From the NCBI GenBank assembly GCA_035341015.1, contig DAOQUL010000006.1, positions 35,945 to 99,944 on the forward strand: DNA of 64,000 bases. The letters run 5' to 3'. The position numbers and the translations under genes were made by a program. This document shows, in pieces, positions 16,139-25,588 of the stretch (positions are counted from its first letter, which is position 1; each line of letters begins with the position of its first letter). A model generated the notes under the pieces. The model searched no databases, was not told the DNA's origin, and saw only the letters and a program-made list of their open reading frames with translations. Origin of the DNA: JAKQIM01 sp029557965 (lineage in GTDB: Bacteria; Chloroflexota; Anaerolineae; Anaerolineales; UBA4823).

Positions 16139-18637
16139 ATGCGTCTCTCTGTCTTTCGCCGCCATCACATTTTGCCACGCCCTGCCCTGTTGCTCCTGAT
16201 CGCCTTATGTTCTATATTTTTCGCCTCTTGCGAGAATGCTGACCCATTACCGGTATACCCAACATCTACCCCTGACATCAATACCGCTGAGGCCCTGGTC
16301 AAGTTCCAGCTAACCCTGCCAGCGCCCTTAGGACCAGGAGAGTCTGTTTCTATTACTATCCTGGACGAAGTAACTGGCCTGGCCTTCAACACCCAGTCTT
16401 ATCCCATGGAAGCCCAGGATTCCCAACACTATACCATCGATCTGCCGTTCATGCTGGGCAGCGTGGTCAAATACCGCTACCACCGAACCGGTAATTCGGT
16501 GGTGCACGAACACCTATCGGATGGGCGGGCCGTTCGTTACCGTTTGTATCATGTCGATGGGCCGGCGGTTGTAGAAGATAGCCTGAGTCGCTGGACAGAT
16601 ACAATCTACATCAGTGCCAGCGGGCGCATTGCAGGCCAAATTCTAGATGCCACAAATGGCTTGCCTATCCCAAACATATACGTTACGGCAGGCGGCGCAC
16701 AGGCTCTGACCACCGCCGATGGTTCCTATTTGCTTGAAGGCCTGCCGCCTGGCACGCATAACCTGGTGGCTTACACGCTGGATGGCACATATCAAACGTA
16801 TCAACAAGGCGCAGTAGTCGCCCCCGATTCGACCACCCCCGCCTCAGTCTACCTTGTCCCCGCCCCGATAACAGCCGTCACCTTCACGGTCAGCGTGCCA
16901 TCAGATACCCCCCCCGATGCCCCGCTAAAAATCGCCGGCAACTTGCTCCAATTTGGGAACAGTTTTGCCGACCTTTCTGGCGGGGTTAGTACGCTCGCCA
17001 GCCGCATGCCCATTCTGAGCCGCCTGCCAGATGGCCGTTTCATGATCTCAATGACCCTCCCCGTTGGCGCTGACCTACGCTATAAATACACCCTTGGGGA
17101 TGGGTTTTGGGATGCAGAACATAACTCAGATGGAAGTTTCCGAGTTCGCCAACTGGTTGTTTCAGCAGATCCAATCCAAATCGAAGATCGGGTCGAAAGC
17201 TGGCATTCGAGCGACAAAGCCCCGATAGTCTTTAACGTACAAACCCCACCAAACACGTCTGCCAACGAAACGATCTCCATTCAGTTCAACATGGGCTATG
17301 GTTGGTTGGAACCACTGCCCATGTGGGCCCACCAGGTCGAACAAGGTTTGCCCACATGGCACTTTTCGCTGCTCAGCCCGCTCAATTATTCCCCGTTCAT
17401 CCAATATCGTTACTGCCGCGAAGATCAGTGCAACACGGCCGGAACAGCCGAAGTGATCAGCTCCAATCCTGTAGCGCCATCGGCGACGATCAGCGACACA
17501 ATCCAAGTCTATAATGAATACATCGCTGGCTGGGCATGGCAAAACGATACCACCCCGGCTACCGTACCCAACATTGAAATCCAAGAACGCGGGTCCAGTT
17601 TTATTGCCGGCATCGCCTTTCAACCCAACTATCACCCATCCTGGCAATCGCGCTTGCCAACAGCCATCAGCAATGCCAACAGCCTCGGGATCAACTGGTT
17701 GTTCATTAGCCCCACCTGGACATATACCCGCCAATCTCCTCCTGTGCTCGAAGTCTCGCTCGGGCAAGATATGCGGTGGTCCGAAGCAATGAGCACCATT
17801 ACACAGGCGCGCAGCCTTGGATTAAACGTGGGATTATTTCCCGCCCCCAGGTTCGGAGAAACTGAAGCAACCTGGTGGGCATCCGCCGCACGTGATTTTT
17901 CGTGGTGGATCACCTGGTTCGAGCGCTATGAATACTTTGCCACCCATCATGCCAGGCTGGCCTCCCAGGCGAATGCCCAGGCCTTAATCTTGGGAGGTGA
18001 ATGGGTAGATCCAGCTCTCCCAGGCGGCATGCTCGAAGACGGCACACCATCGAATGTGCCCCCCGATGCCGAGCAACGGTGGCGCGACCTGATCCAACAG
18101 GTGCAAGCGCAATATTCTGGCACTCTGGTATGGGCACTGCCATACCCGCAAGGTGTTCAAAACCCACCGCCATTTTTAGATGAATTTGACCAGGTCTTGA
18201 TCCTCTGGTCTGCACCATTAGCCAGCCAGTCCGGATCGTCTGCGCTTGATATGAGTGCCGAAGCACTGCGTTTGTTCGACCAGGATCTGAAACCCTTCCA
18301 AGAAATGGTTGGCAAGCCCATCATTCTGGGCGTATCATACCCATCAGCCAGCGGCGGAATAATGGGCTGTGTGCCAGACAGCACAGGTACTTGTTTTCCG
18401 CTGGCCCTGTTTGAACAGCCCGGATTCCAAGATAGCCAACTTTCTGCCAATCATGCAGACCAGGCATCGGCATACAATGCCTTGCTCATGGCAATTAATC
18501 AAAGGGATTGGATCGGCGGATTGGTCTCAATGGGATATTATCCCCCCATTCCTTTGCAAGATTATTCAACCTCGATCCATGGCAAAACAGCCAGCGGCGT
18601 TTTGTGGTATTGGTTCCCCAGGCTGCTGGGCAGATAG
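16139..18637 (+). CDS. Large lipoprotein with carbohydrate-binding-like and glycosidase-like domains
   Basis: The 832-residue product starts with a signal peptide ending in the lipobox FASC, so it should be lipid-anchored outside the cell. Three regions follow: a beta-rich part resembling starch-binding or Ig-like modules (residues 40-160), a carboxypeptidase-regulatory-like domain (GRIAGQILDATNGLPIPNIYV), and two more beta modules (VTFTVSVPSDTPPDAPLKIAG; NETISIQFNMGYG). The C-terminal 320 residues look like a TIM barrel (NANSLGINWLFISPTW, LILGGEWVDPALPG, GKPIILGVSYPSASGG). The barrel resembles GH113-type or related glycosidases; activity and substrate are unproven. It ends the rpmF-tat gene run. 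Confidence 0.7.
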   Translation: MRLSVFRRHHILPRPALLLLIALCSIFFASCENADPLPVYPTSTPDINTAEALVKFQLTLPAPLGPGESVSITILDEVTGLAFNTQSYPMEAQDSQHYTIDLPFMLGSVVKYRYHRTGNSVVHEHLSDGRAVRYRLYHVDGPAVVEDSLSRWTDTIYISASGRIAGQILDATNGLPIPNIYVTAGGAQALTTADGSYLLEGLPPGTHNLVAYTLDGTYQTYQQGAVVAPDSTTPASVYLVPAPITAVTFTVSVPSDTPPDAPLKIAGNLLQFGNSFADLSGGVSTLASRMPILSRLPDGRFMISMTLPVGADLRYKYTLGDGFWDAEHNSDGSFRVRQLVVSADPIQIEDRVESWHSSDKAPIVFNVQTPPNTSANETISIQFNMGYGWLEPLPMWAHQVEQGLPTWHFSLLSPLNYSPFIQYRYCREDQCNTAGTAEVISSNPVAPSATISDTIQVYNEYIAGWAWQNDTTPATVPNIEIQERGSSFIAGIAFQPNYHPSWQSRLPTAISNANSLGINWLFISPTWTYTRQSPPVLEVSLGQDMRWSEAMSTITQARSLGLNVGLFPAPRFGETEATWWASAARDFSWWITWFERYEYFATHHARLASQANAQALILGGEWVDPALPGGMLEDGTPSNVPPDAEQRWRDLIQQVQAQYSGTLVWALPYPQGVQNPPPFLDEFDQVLILWSAPLASQSGSSALDMSAEALRLFDQDLKPFQEMVGKPIILGVSYPSASGGIMGCVPDSTGTCFPLALFEQPGFQDSQLSANHADQASAYNALLMAINQRDWIGGLVSMGYYPPIPLQDYSTSIHGKTASGVLWYWFPRLLGR

Positions 18638-18640
18638 GAC

Positions 18641-18669
18641 AAACCAAAATACGGCTCGTATTTTGGTTT
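18641..18669. terminator. Bidirectional terminator
   Basis: A perfect 12-bp stem, AAACCAAAATAC (18641-18652) with GTATTTTGGTTT (18658-18669), and a 5-base loop sit between convergent genes. A-rich and T-rich arms let it serve both strands. It overlaps the stop codon of korB. Confidence 0.85.
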
Positions 18670-19720
18670 AAAACATCATCGCATTAAGCTGGTCAATTGT
18701 CTCGCGCGGGGGACGGATGCGGCTGGCATCCAATCGGTTCAGCGCTTCTTGCGGCAAGTTGTAAAGCTCTGTTAATGCCGGCGGCTTCTGATCCACATAA
18801 ATCAACCCCGTGATCAACCACTGCTTGGCATTGGCATCTTCCAACACCCGCATCGCCTCAGTCCGGCTGGTGGGATCATAATCCAGGTCAAGTTTCTTCA
18901 GCAGAACCATTGACCCGTCATGCATGGTCACCTCTTTGATCTGCCCATCTTCATAATCCACCATAATTTCCTTCGCCGGGGGCACGTAAGCCAGCTCATG
19001 GAGGGCCACCTCGTGTTCCTTGCCCCAGGAATAAGAGTGCATCGCACCATCCTGGTTGTTGAAGGTCACACAGGGGCTAATGATATCCAACACCGCAATC
19101 CCCCGATGGCTTAAGGCAGCCTTGATCAATTCCTTCACCTGCTTCGGGTCCCCAGCAAAAGAACGAGCCACAAAAGTAGCGTGTCCAACCAATGCCTCCC
19201 AGGCAATATCCACTGGCAAGTAGGGATTTGTGCCCTGCTTTTTTAGCACCAAACCCTCGTCTGCTGTCGCTGAGAACTGGCCCTTGGTTAAGCCATAAAC
19301 TCCATTATTCTCGATAATATAAGTCAATGGAACATTGCGCCGGATGATATGCTTGAACTGCCCCAAGCCAATGCTGGCTGTATCGCCATCGCCGCTGACG
19401 CCGATGCCGCGCAACGAAATGTCGCCAAACAAGGCCCCCGTTGCCAGAGAAGGCATCCGGCCGTGCAAACCATTGAAGCCAAATGAGCGGTTCAAGAAGT
19501 AGAATGGGCTTTTGCTCGAACACCCAATGCCGCTGAATTTGACCACGTTTTCTGGGACAATATTCAATTCATAGCATGCTGCAATGATTTGGCTGGCAAT
19601 TGAATTATGCCCACAACCCTGGCACAACGTGCTTGGATTGCCCCGGTAATCGTTTTTTGTCAGGCCCGCCAGGTTAACCTGGACGCGCGAACTCTCTGAG
19701 CTTACCTGGTCAGACATCAT
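18668..19720 (-). CDS. korB: 2-oxoacid:ferredoxin oxidoreductase, beta subunit
   Basis: Carries thiamine diphosphate and a [4Fe-4S] cluster in the enzyme that oxidatively decarboxylates 2-oxoacids and reduces ferredoxin. The 350 residues show the cluster ligands CQGCGHNS, GIGCSSK and a later Cys in SPCVTFNN, and the TPP/Mg motif GDGDTASIG followed by NNGVYGLT. Two-subunit organisation, without separate gamma or delta subunits, resembles 2-oxoglutarate or broad 2-oxoacid enzymes. The ATG overlaps the korA stop (ATGA) with GAGGAGG just upstream. Substrate is inferred. Confidence 0.88.
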   Translation of the reverse strand: MMSDQVSSESSRVQVNLAGLTKNDYRGNPSTLCQGCGHNSIASQIIAACYELNIVPENVVKFSGIGCSSKSPFYFLNRSFGFNGLHGRMPSLATGALFGDISLRGIGVSGDGDTASIGLGQFKHIIRRNVPLTYIIENNGVYGLTKGQFSATADEGLVLKKQGTNPYLPVDIAWEALVGHATFVARSFAGDPKQVKELIKAALSHRGIAVLDIISPCVTFNNQDGAMHSYSWGKEHEVALHELAYVPPAKEIMVDYEDGQIKEVTMHDGSMVLLKKLDLDYDPTSRTEAMRVLEDANAKQWLITGLIYVDQKPPALTELYNLPQEALNRLDASRIRPPRETIDQLNAMMF

Positions 19721-21582
19721 TGCACCTCCTCAGCCAAAAAAGCATCAACCAACCACTCTGCCGAAAGCGGCATGCCATCCAAATGAGCCAATGAAACCAT
19801 CTTGGCAGCCAGGTCGGGGAATTCAACAGACAGTATCTGACGCAGCTGACCATCCCGATTGAGTTCAATCACATAGGTCCGCTGGTGCTGTTGAATAAAC
19901 TCGCCCACCTGGCTTGGAGAAGGCAACGCTCTTAAGCGCATGTAATCGATCTTTTGACCGCGCTGGGTCAACATATGAATTGCCTCCATGATCGCGTCAT
20001 CGGTAGAGCCAAATGCTAAGAAGCCAATCTCGGCCCCGTCCATACGCTTGACAACCGGCTCGGGCAGGTTGAGAACTGCGCCGTCAACTTTCTTCTTCAA
20101 GCGCTTCATGTTTCGTTCCCAAACTTCAGCCGACTCACTGTACCTGCCGTATTCATCATGCCCTGTGCCGCGCGCAAAGTAAGCTGCAGCCGGATGACGG
20201 TTACCCGGAACCGTGCGGTAAGGGATGCCATCGCCATCAACATCCAGGTAGCGCCCCCACGACACACCCTTGCCATTGGCGGCCTCAACGGCCCTACGCT
20301 CCAAGTCTTCCTCCCAAAGGATCTTTCCCCGGTTTATTGGGGTGTCGGGGTATTGGAAGGGCCGCGTCATCCATTGATTCATTCCAAAATCAAGATCAGA
20401 TAAAACAAAGACCGGAGTCTGGTATTGGTCGGCAATGTCAAATGCTCGCCAGCCGAACTCAAAGCATTCCGTCACTGAACCTGGCAGCAGCATAATCTGC
20501 CTGGTGTCACCATGCCCCATGAAGTAAATCTGCTTCAAATCGCCCTGTGAAGTTCGGGTGGGCAAGCCGGTTGAAGGCCCCACGCGTTGAACATCCCACA
20601 GAACAATGGGCACCTCAGCAAAATAGGCCAGCCCCACATACTCAGTCATCAAGCTGATTCCCGGCCCAGATGTCGATGTCATCGCCCGCAGTCCCGCATA
20701 GCCAGCTCCCACGATCATTCCAACTGCCGCCAGCTCATCTTCTGCCTGCACCACCACGCAGGTATTTTTACCAGTCACAGGATCTTTTCGAAAAACCGGC
20801 ACATACTCATTGACCGTCTCGGCTAAAGATGTCGCCGGCGTGATGGGATACCAAGCACAAAAATGCATCCCCCCATACAAAGAGCCCAAGGCAGCAGCCG
20901 TGTTCCCATCTGCCATGATGAAACCATCTGTCTTATTACTCTGCCTGGCAAAATAGCGATCGGCCTTCTTCAAGTTGACAGAAGCCCAATCGACTGCCGC
21001 TTTGACCATACCCCAATTCAAATCAATTGCCTTTTCTTTACCCTTGAATTGGAATTCTAGTGCTTGCCAGATCTTGTCTGTGTCAATTCCAATGATCTGG
21101 GCAACAATGCCCACATAAACCATGTTGGCAATGTAATCACGCAGGCTGGATGGCGTTCCAGCCTCCCGCACCAACTGCTTAATCGGCATTGGGTAGATCG
21201 CAATATCCTGCCGGTCAATCGGCACCTTGATGCTGTCGTCATAGAAAAAGGCCCCGCCGGAGGTTACATCCGCCAAATCGCTTACAAATGTAGCCGGGTT
21301 CATTGCCACCACAACCTCATGCACCTGCCGCCGCGCCAGGAACCCCGCATCACTAAGCCGCAGCGTATACCAGGTAGGCATGCCCTGGATATTCGACGGG
21401 AATATGTTCTTCCCAGACACCGGAATACCCATTCTGAATAGTGCGCGCAGTAAAGTCAAGTTCGCCGTCTGGCTGCCCGAACCGTTAACCGTGGCAATCG
21501 TAATGCTAAAGTCGTTAATAACTGGCGGCTGCTTTACCGGAATGTCAGACTGTGTATATATAGATGTAAGACCTTTATCCAT
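19717..21582 (-). CDS. korA: 2-oxoacid:ferredoxin oxidoreductase, fused gamma-alpha subunit
   Basis: The 621 residues hold an N-terminal gamma domain (TIATVNGSGSQTANLTLLRAL; GKNIFPSNIQGMPTW) of about 190 residues and an alpha domain starting near residue 215 (GFIMADGNTAAALG), with the substrate-recognition motif YPITPATSLAE. The C-terminus has the usual VIELNRDGQL segment. ATG 21582 is chosen because GGGAGAAGG lies immediately upstream; longer forms start at 21594 or 21597. With korB it forms a complete ferredoxin-reducing enzyme in the long operon starting at nuoB. Confidence 0.9.
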   Translation of the reverse strand: MDKGLTSIYTQSDIPVKQPPVINDFSITIATVNGSGSQTANLTLLRALFRMGIPVSGKNIFPSNIQGMPTWYTLRLSDAGFLARRQVHEVVVAMNPATFVSDLADVTSGGAFFYDDSIKVPIDRQDIAIYPMPIKQLVREAGTPSSLRDYIANMVYVGIVAQIIGIDTDKIWQALEFQFKGKEKAIDLNWGMVKAAVDWASVNLKKADRYFARQSNKTDGFIMADGNTAAALGSLYGGMHFCAWYPITPATSLAETVNEYVPVFRKDPVTGKNTCVVVQAEDELAAVGMIVGAGYAGLRAMTSTSGPGISLMTEYVGLAYFAEVPIVLWDVQRVGPSTGLPTRTSQGDLKQIYFMGHGDTRQIMLLPGSVTECFEFGWRAFDIADQYQTPVFVLSDLDFGMNQWMTRPFQYPDTPINRGKILWEEDLERRAVEAANGKGVSWGRYLDVDGDGIPYRTVPGNRHPAAAYFARGTGHDEYGRYSESAEVWERNMKRLKKKVDGAVLNLPEPVVKRMDGAEIGFLAFGSTDDAIMEAIHMLTQRGQKIDYMRLRALPSPSQVGEFIQQHQRTYVIELNRDGQLRQILSVEFPDLAAKMVSLAHLDGMPLSAEWLVDAFLAEEVQ

Positions 21583-21593
21583 GCCTTCTCCCA

Positions 21594-22775
21594 TCAACCG
21601 CGTAAACTTTCGAGAGCCGCACCAGCCATTATCGCCGCCGCCCTCGGCAAAACCTGTTCATCCACGTCAAAACGTGGGTGGTGGTGAGGTGCATCCAACC
21701 CCTTTTCGTGATTTGCCGAGCCCACAAAGAAAAAACAACCCGGGATGCGCTGCAAGACAAAAGCCATATCTTCAGATCCCATCGTCTGGTAACGTGTGGC
21801 GATCTCACTATCCGGATATAGGCGTGCCGCTACATTCTGAACCTTCAAGGTTACAGAAGCATCGTTTACCACCGCAGGGGTAATTGACTGTAATTCGATC
21901 TCGGTCTTACATTCCATCGAGGCCGCCACGCCTTCAATGACCTGTCTCACCCTCTGCAAGGTCCGCTCCCGAACCCCAGGATCAAAAGAACGAATCGTTC
22001 CTCTAAATTCAACTTGCTTGGGAATCACATTGAAAGCCTCGCCACCATGTACAGTGGTTACAGAGACGACCGCAGTCGATAATGGCGCCACGTTGCGCGC
22101 CACCACCCCCTGCAATGCCGTAATGATATGCGCTGTAGCAAGCACAGGATCCACAGCTTGGTGAGGGGACGCACCGTGCCCGCCTTTGCCAATCACGCGT
22201 ACATGCAAAGTTTCTGCCGCCGCCATCACCGGCCCCTGAGAAATCCCCAGCCAACCCACAGGGCAATCATTCCACACGTGCATTGCCAAAGCAAAATCTG
22301 GCTTAGGATTATCCAAAACGCCATCCTCGATCATCAACGGCGCCCCGCCCATCCCTTCTTCGGCAGGTTGAAACATAAATTTGACCGTTCCAGATATCTC
22401 GTTCTTGCGCTCACTCAAAAGCCGGGCTACCGCCAGACCAATCGCTGTATGGGCATCGTGCCCACATCCATGCATCAGCCCTGGAAAACAAGATGAATAC
22501 TCTGCGCCGGTTTCCTCTTGAATGGGTAAAGCATCCATATCAAAGCGCAGCAACACCACAGGGCCGGGTTTTTCACCTACCAACAAAGCCACAACCCCCG
22601 TCTGAGCGACTCCGGTTCGCACTTCCATGCCCAAAGCGGCCAATTCACGTGCCACAATTCCGGCTGTGCGGACCTCATGAAAACCCAACTCAGGGTGTTG
22701 ATGAAAATCGCGCCGTAAAGCGCGAGTGTAATTAAACAAAGCCAATGCTTCTGTTGTTAACCCATTCATATTCAT
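21594..22775 (-). CDS. M20 family amidohydrolase
   Basis: Metal-dependent amidohydrolase of the M20D type (N-acyl-amino-acid or IAA-amino-acid hydrolase-like), 393 residues. Visible markers are HQHPELGFHEVRTA near residue 25, MHGCGHDAHTAIGLA with metal-binding residues, FMFQPAEEGMGGA, and the dimerisation insert GKGGHGASPHQAVDP. The C-terminus carries GSEDMAFVLQRIPGCFFFVG. Likely cytoplasmic; the exact acyl-amino-acid substrate cannot be told. It overlaps both neighbours by a few bases. Confidence 0.88.
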   Translation of the reverse strand: MNMNGLTTEALALFNYTRALRRDFHQHPELGFHEVRTAGIVARELAALGMEVRTGVAQTGVVALLVGEKPGPVVLLRFDMDALPIQEETGAEYSSCFPGLMHGCGHDAHTAIGLAVARLLSERKNEISGTVKFMFQPAEEGMGGAPLMIEDGVLDNPKPDFALAMHVWNDCPVGWLGISQGPVMAAAETLHVRVIGKGGHGASPHQAVDPVLATAHIITALQGVVARNVAPLSTAVVSVTTVHGGEAFNVIPKQVEFRGTIRSFDPGVRERTLQRVRQVIEGVAASMECKTEIELQSITPAVVNDASVTLKVQNVAARLYPDSEIATRYQTMGSEDMAFVLQRIPGCFFFVGSANHEKGLDAPHHHPRFDVDEQVLPRAAAIMAGAALESLRG

Positions 22776-23509
22776 ACTCCAAGGATCAATCGGCGGAATT
22801 TTTCCTCATAGCGTGGCACCTCAGGAGTGCTTTCTGGGGTACGCCGGCTCCGCATGCGCTCAGCCAGCTTTTCCGGTGAGGCGATCTGGCTTTTATGTTC
22901 ATACAAAGCATTGATCTTCACTTCCCAGGTGTCAGTCACATCCAGGGTTACATTCGGTTCTAACGTTCCACTAACCCATACCTCTCGCACAATGTGCGGC
23001 TCCAGGTTTTCATTACACCATAGCTCAACAAAGTGCAAATGGTCGCGTGCGGCAGGGAAGACTGCATCCAGAGCAGCCTGGCCTGCCGCACGATGGTCCG
23101 GGTGATTTAGCGACCCGCTGCTGTTAAACAACGTAGTCGGGTCGCAAGTTACCAGGATGTCTGGGCGCTCCTGCCGGATGATACGAGTGATGTCTCGGCG
23201 GAGATCCAGGTCCGCAACCAGGTAACCATCAGGATAGCCCAAGAAGCTTACTTTTTTCACCCCCAAAACAGCCGCAGCAGAGCGCTGTTCCTCTTGACGT
23301 AAACAGCACAGCATATCCGGTGTAAGCGAAAGATCTTTTGTCCCCTTATCGCCGCAAGTCAGTAAACAATAAGACACCTCGTGGCCCGCCCTTATCCACC
23401 GCGCAATCGTGGCCCCGCAGAAAAACTCGGGGTCATCTGGGTGAGCCAGTACCACCAAGATGCGCTGAGGGTTTGCCCATGCATCTGGAGCAATCGGTAG
23501 ATCAACCAC
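22772..23509 (-). CDS. PIG-L family deacetylase
   Basis: Zinc-dependent de-N-acetylase of the LmbE/PIG-L family. The 245 residues show the zinc motif AHPDDPEFFCGATIARW at the N-terminus and the second site HPDHRAAG (residues 140-150). Such enzymes deacetylate GlcNAc conjugates or mycothiol/bacillithiol precursors; the substrate is unknown. A GTG at 23509 overlapping the ricT stop is the preferred start, since the longer open frame runs back inside ricT. It is translationally coupled to the M20 gene. Confidence 0.8.
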   Translation of the reverse strand: MVDLPIAPDAWANPQRILVVLAHPDDPEFFCGATIARWIRAGHEVSYCLLTCGDKGTKDLSLTPDMLCCLRQEEQRSAAAVLGVKKVSFLGYPDGYLVADLDLRRDITRIIRQERPDILVTCDPTTLFNSSGSLNHPDHRAAGQAALDAVFPAARDHLHFVELWCNENLEPHIVREVWVSGTLEPNVTLDVTDTWEVKINALYEHKSQIASPEKLAERMRSRRTPESTPEVPRYEEKFRRLILGV

Positions 23510-24473
23510 CTTTTTTCTGTTTGCCTCGTTCTTCTTTCTTTTCAGGCTTTTGATTCGCGTTCCGGTCTGCTTCTGGTGGGTGTTCGTTTGGCACATCTGC
23601 TTTCTTGCGCATCGCATCCAGCTCGTCCCAGGGCTGAAGCTCTTCGCGCCCAAATTCTCGCTGAACGCCATTTTCATCCAGTTCAACCATCACTGCGTCT
23701 TTCATGGCCAACACCTCAACCACCTTGCCGTTGCCCGCAGGCGTCACAACGCGCTTGCCACGCTTAGGAAGTTGTTTGCGCGCTTCCACATACTGTTCGT
23801 ATTCGTACACCAGGCAGCATCGCAGCCTGCCGCACATCCCGGTGATTTCGGTCGGCGTGAGCGAAATGCCCTGCTCTTTCGCCATCTTGATCGAAATTGG
23901 GCTGAACTCTGTCAGAAAAGTTGCACAACAGCGATTCTCTAGCCCACAAGCACCCATACCGCCCAGGTATTTCGCCACATCACGCGGCCCGACCAGGTGC
24001 AACTCTACGTGAGACTGTTGATAGACACGCTGCATAGACCGGCGCAGTGAACGTAAGTCGGCCTTCTCGCCCGCTTCGCTGCTATATAACAGCGAAAGGC
24101 GCGCCCCATCATAGCTGAACTCAGCGTCCATGATCTTAACATCCACCAGTCCCAGGTCGGCAACTTTACTGCGGCAGATATCCACCGCTTCCGCTTCTTT
24201 TTGCTGCCATGTTTGCCGCAATACCAGGTCTTGCGGCGTAGCTTTACGCAGCACAGACTTTAACGCCTGCCCAGCGTCTACCTTCGCTTCTGGCAATGCG
24301 CAAACAACCTGCCCTAACTGTCGCCCACGGCTGGTCTCGACCACCACGTAATCCCCTGGCTGTAGATCGTGCCACCGGCTGGCGTCGAAATGATAAATCT
24401 TCCCTGCCTTCTGAAAACGTAAACCAACGACATAAGGCTCGCGCCGCTGGGTTCGACCAGATGCATCACCCAT
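23502..24473 (-). CDS. ricT: PSP1 domain protein (RicT/YaaT-like)
   Basis: The 323 residues match the PSP1/RicT family: GLRFQKAGKIYHFD at the start, DYVVVETSRGRQLGQV, and a Cys-rich block GACGLENRCCATFL with GMCGRLRCCLVYEYEQY. In Bacillus subtilis the Ric complex carries Fe-S clusters and affects RNase Y; here RicA and RicF are not seen nearby. The tail is highly charged (Lys/Glu/Gln). ATG 24473 has TTGAGGT upstream. It lies between mrp and the PIG-L gene. Confidence 0.85.
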   Translation of the reverse strand: MGDASGRTQRREPYVVGLRFQKAGKIYHFDASRWHDLQPGDYVVVETSRGRQLGQVVCALPEAKVDAGQALKSVLRKATPQDLVLRQTWQQKEAEAVDICRSKVADLGLVDVKIMDAEFSYDGARLSLLYSSEAGEKADLRSLRRSMQRVYQQSHVELHLVGPRDVAKYLGGMGACGLENRCCATFLTEFSPISIKMAKEQGISLTPTEITGMCGRLRCCLVYEYEQYVEARKQLPKRGKRVVTPAGNGKVVEVLAMKDAVMVELDENGVQREFGREELQPWDELDAMRKKADVPNEHPPEADRNANQKPEKKEERGKQKKGG

Positions 24474-24500
24474 AATTACCTCAAGGAGTAACCCCAAACC

Positions 24501-25586
24501 TTAGCCGACCATGCTGATTGGAATCGTATTTCCAGAACTCAGCGCAGCCATGCTGACTTTTGCCGCCACATCTTCTGCCATGGCGCGCAGTGCGGCCGCG
24601 GCAGGTGCATCGGGCTGTGCAAAAACAATAGGCAGCCCATTGTCGCCGCCTTCACGCACGCGCCCATCCATTGGGATGGATCCAATGAATGGAACCCCGG
24701 CATCCTTCGCCATACGCTCGCCGCCACCCGTGCCAAAAATATCCATCCGGGTACCATCCGGCAGTTCCAGGTAACTCATGTTTTCAACCACGCCCAATAT
24801 AGGGATGTCCAACTGGCGGAACATCTCCATCCCACGGCGTGCATCTTCCAAAGATACCTGTTGTGGCAAAGTGACGATCAAGCCGCCGCTGAGCGGCAAC
24901 GACTGTGCCAGGCTCAAGGCCGCATCCCCCGTGCCTGGCGGCAGGTCAATCACCAGATAATCCAACTCGCCCCACTCCACTTCGCTCAAGAACTGGCGGA
25001 TCGCAGAATGCAGCATTGGGCCGCGCCAGATGAGCGGCTGATCTGCCTTGACCAAGAAGCCAATTGACATCACCTTGACACCATAGGCCACCGCAGGCAC
25101 CAATTTTTCATTGTTCGTGGGCGGCAAGTGCTCCACCCCCATCATGGTTGGGATGTTGGGGCCATAGATGTCAGCATCCAAAAGCCCAACACGCGCCCCG
25201 CTTTGCGCCAGAACAATCGCCAGGTTGACAGCTACGGTACTCTTACCAACACCACCTTTGCCTGATGCCACTGCAATTGCATTCCGTATCGGCAGTTGCA
25301 TAATCCCGCGCGAACGACCATCGCTGGGAACATTGGCGTCTAGCTTTACAGATACCTCGGTAACACCCACTAATGCGGCAACCGCTTCGCGCGCATCGCG
25401 CTCGATCTTGCTCTTCAGCGGACAAGCCGGGGTGGTGAGAACCACGGTAAATTTCACCTGTCCATCTGAAATTTCGATGTCACGGATCATGTTCAGGGTG
25501 ACCAGATCCTTGTGCAGCTCTGGCTCTTGAACCTTGCCCAATGCTGCTAATACTTGTTCTTTTGTAACCAATTGCTTACTCGACAT
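24501..25586 (-). CDS. Mrp/NBP35-type P-loop ATPase
   Basis: Mrp (ApbC) proteins are Fe-S cluster carriers. The 361 residues have an N-terminal MIP18/DUF59 domain (residues 8-85, with TTPACPLKSKIE) and an ATPase domain with the deviant Walker A SGKGGVGKST, LDADIYGPNIPTM and DYLVIDLPPGTGD. The CxxC pair that usually follows VENMSY is absent: the sequence reads YLELPDGTRMDIFG. Cluster binding in the normal way is therefore doubtful. The neighbours (nuo, a Cys-rich small protein, ricT, kor) are mostly Fe-S proteins, which supports a role in their maturation. Confidence 0.88.
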   Translation of the reverse strand: MSSKQLVTKEQVLAALGKVQEPELHKDLVTLNMIRDIEISDGQVKFTVVLTTPACPLKSKIERDAREAVAALVGVTEVSVKLDANVPSDGRSRGIMQLPIRNAIAVASGKGGVGKSTVAVNLAIVLAQSGARVGLLDADIYGPNIPTMMGVEHLPPTNNEKLVPAVAYGVKVMSIGFLVKADQPLIWRGPMLHSAIRQFLSEVEWGELDYLVIDLPPGTGDAALSLAQSLPLSGGLIVTLPQQVSLEDARRGMEMFRQLDIPILGVVENMSYLELPDGTRMDIFGTGGGERMAKDAGVPFIGSIPMDGRVREGGDNGLPIVFAQPDAPAAAALRAMAEDVAAKVSMAALSSGNTIPISMVG

Positions 25587-25588
25587 TT

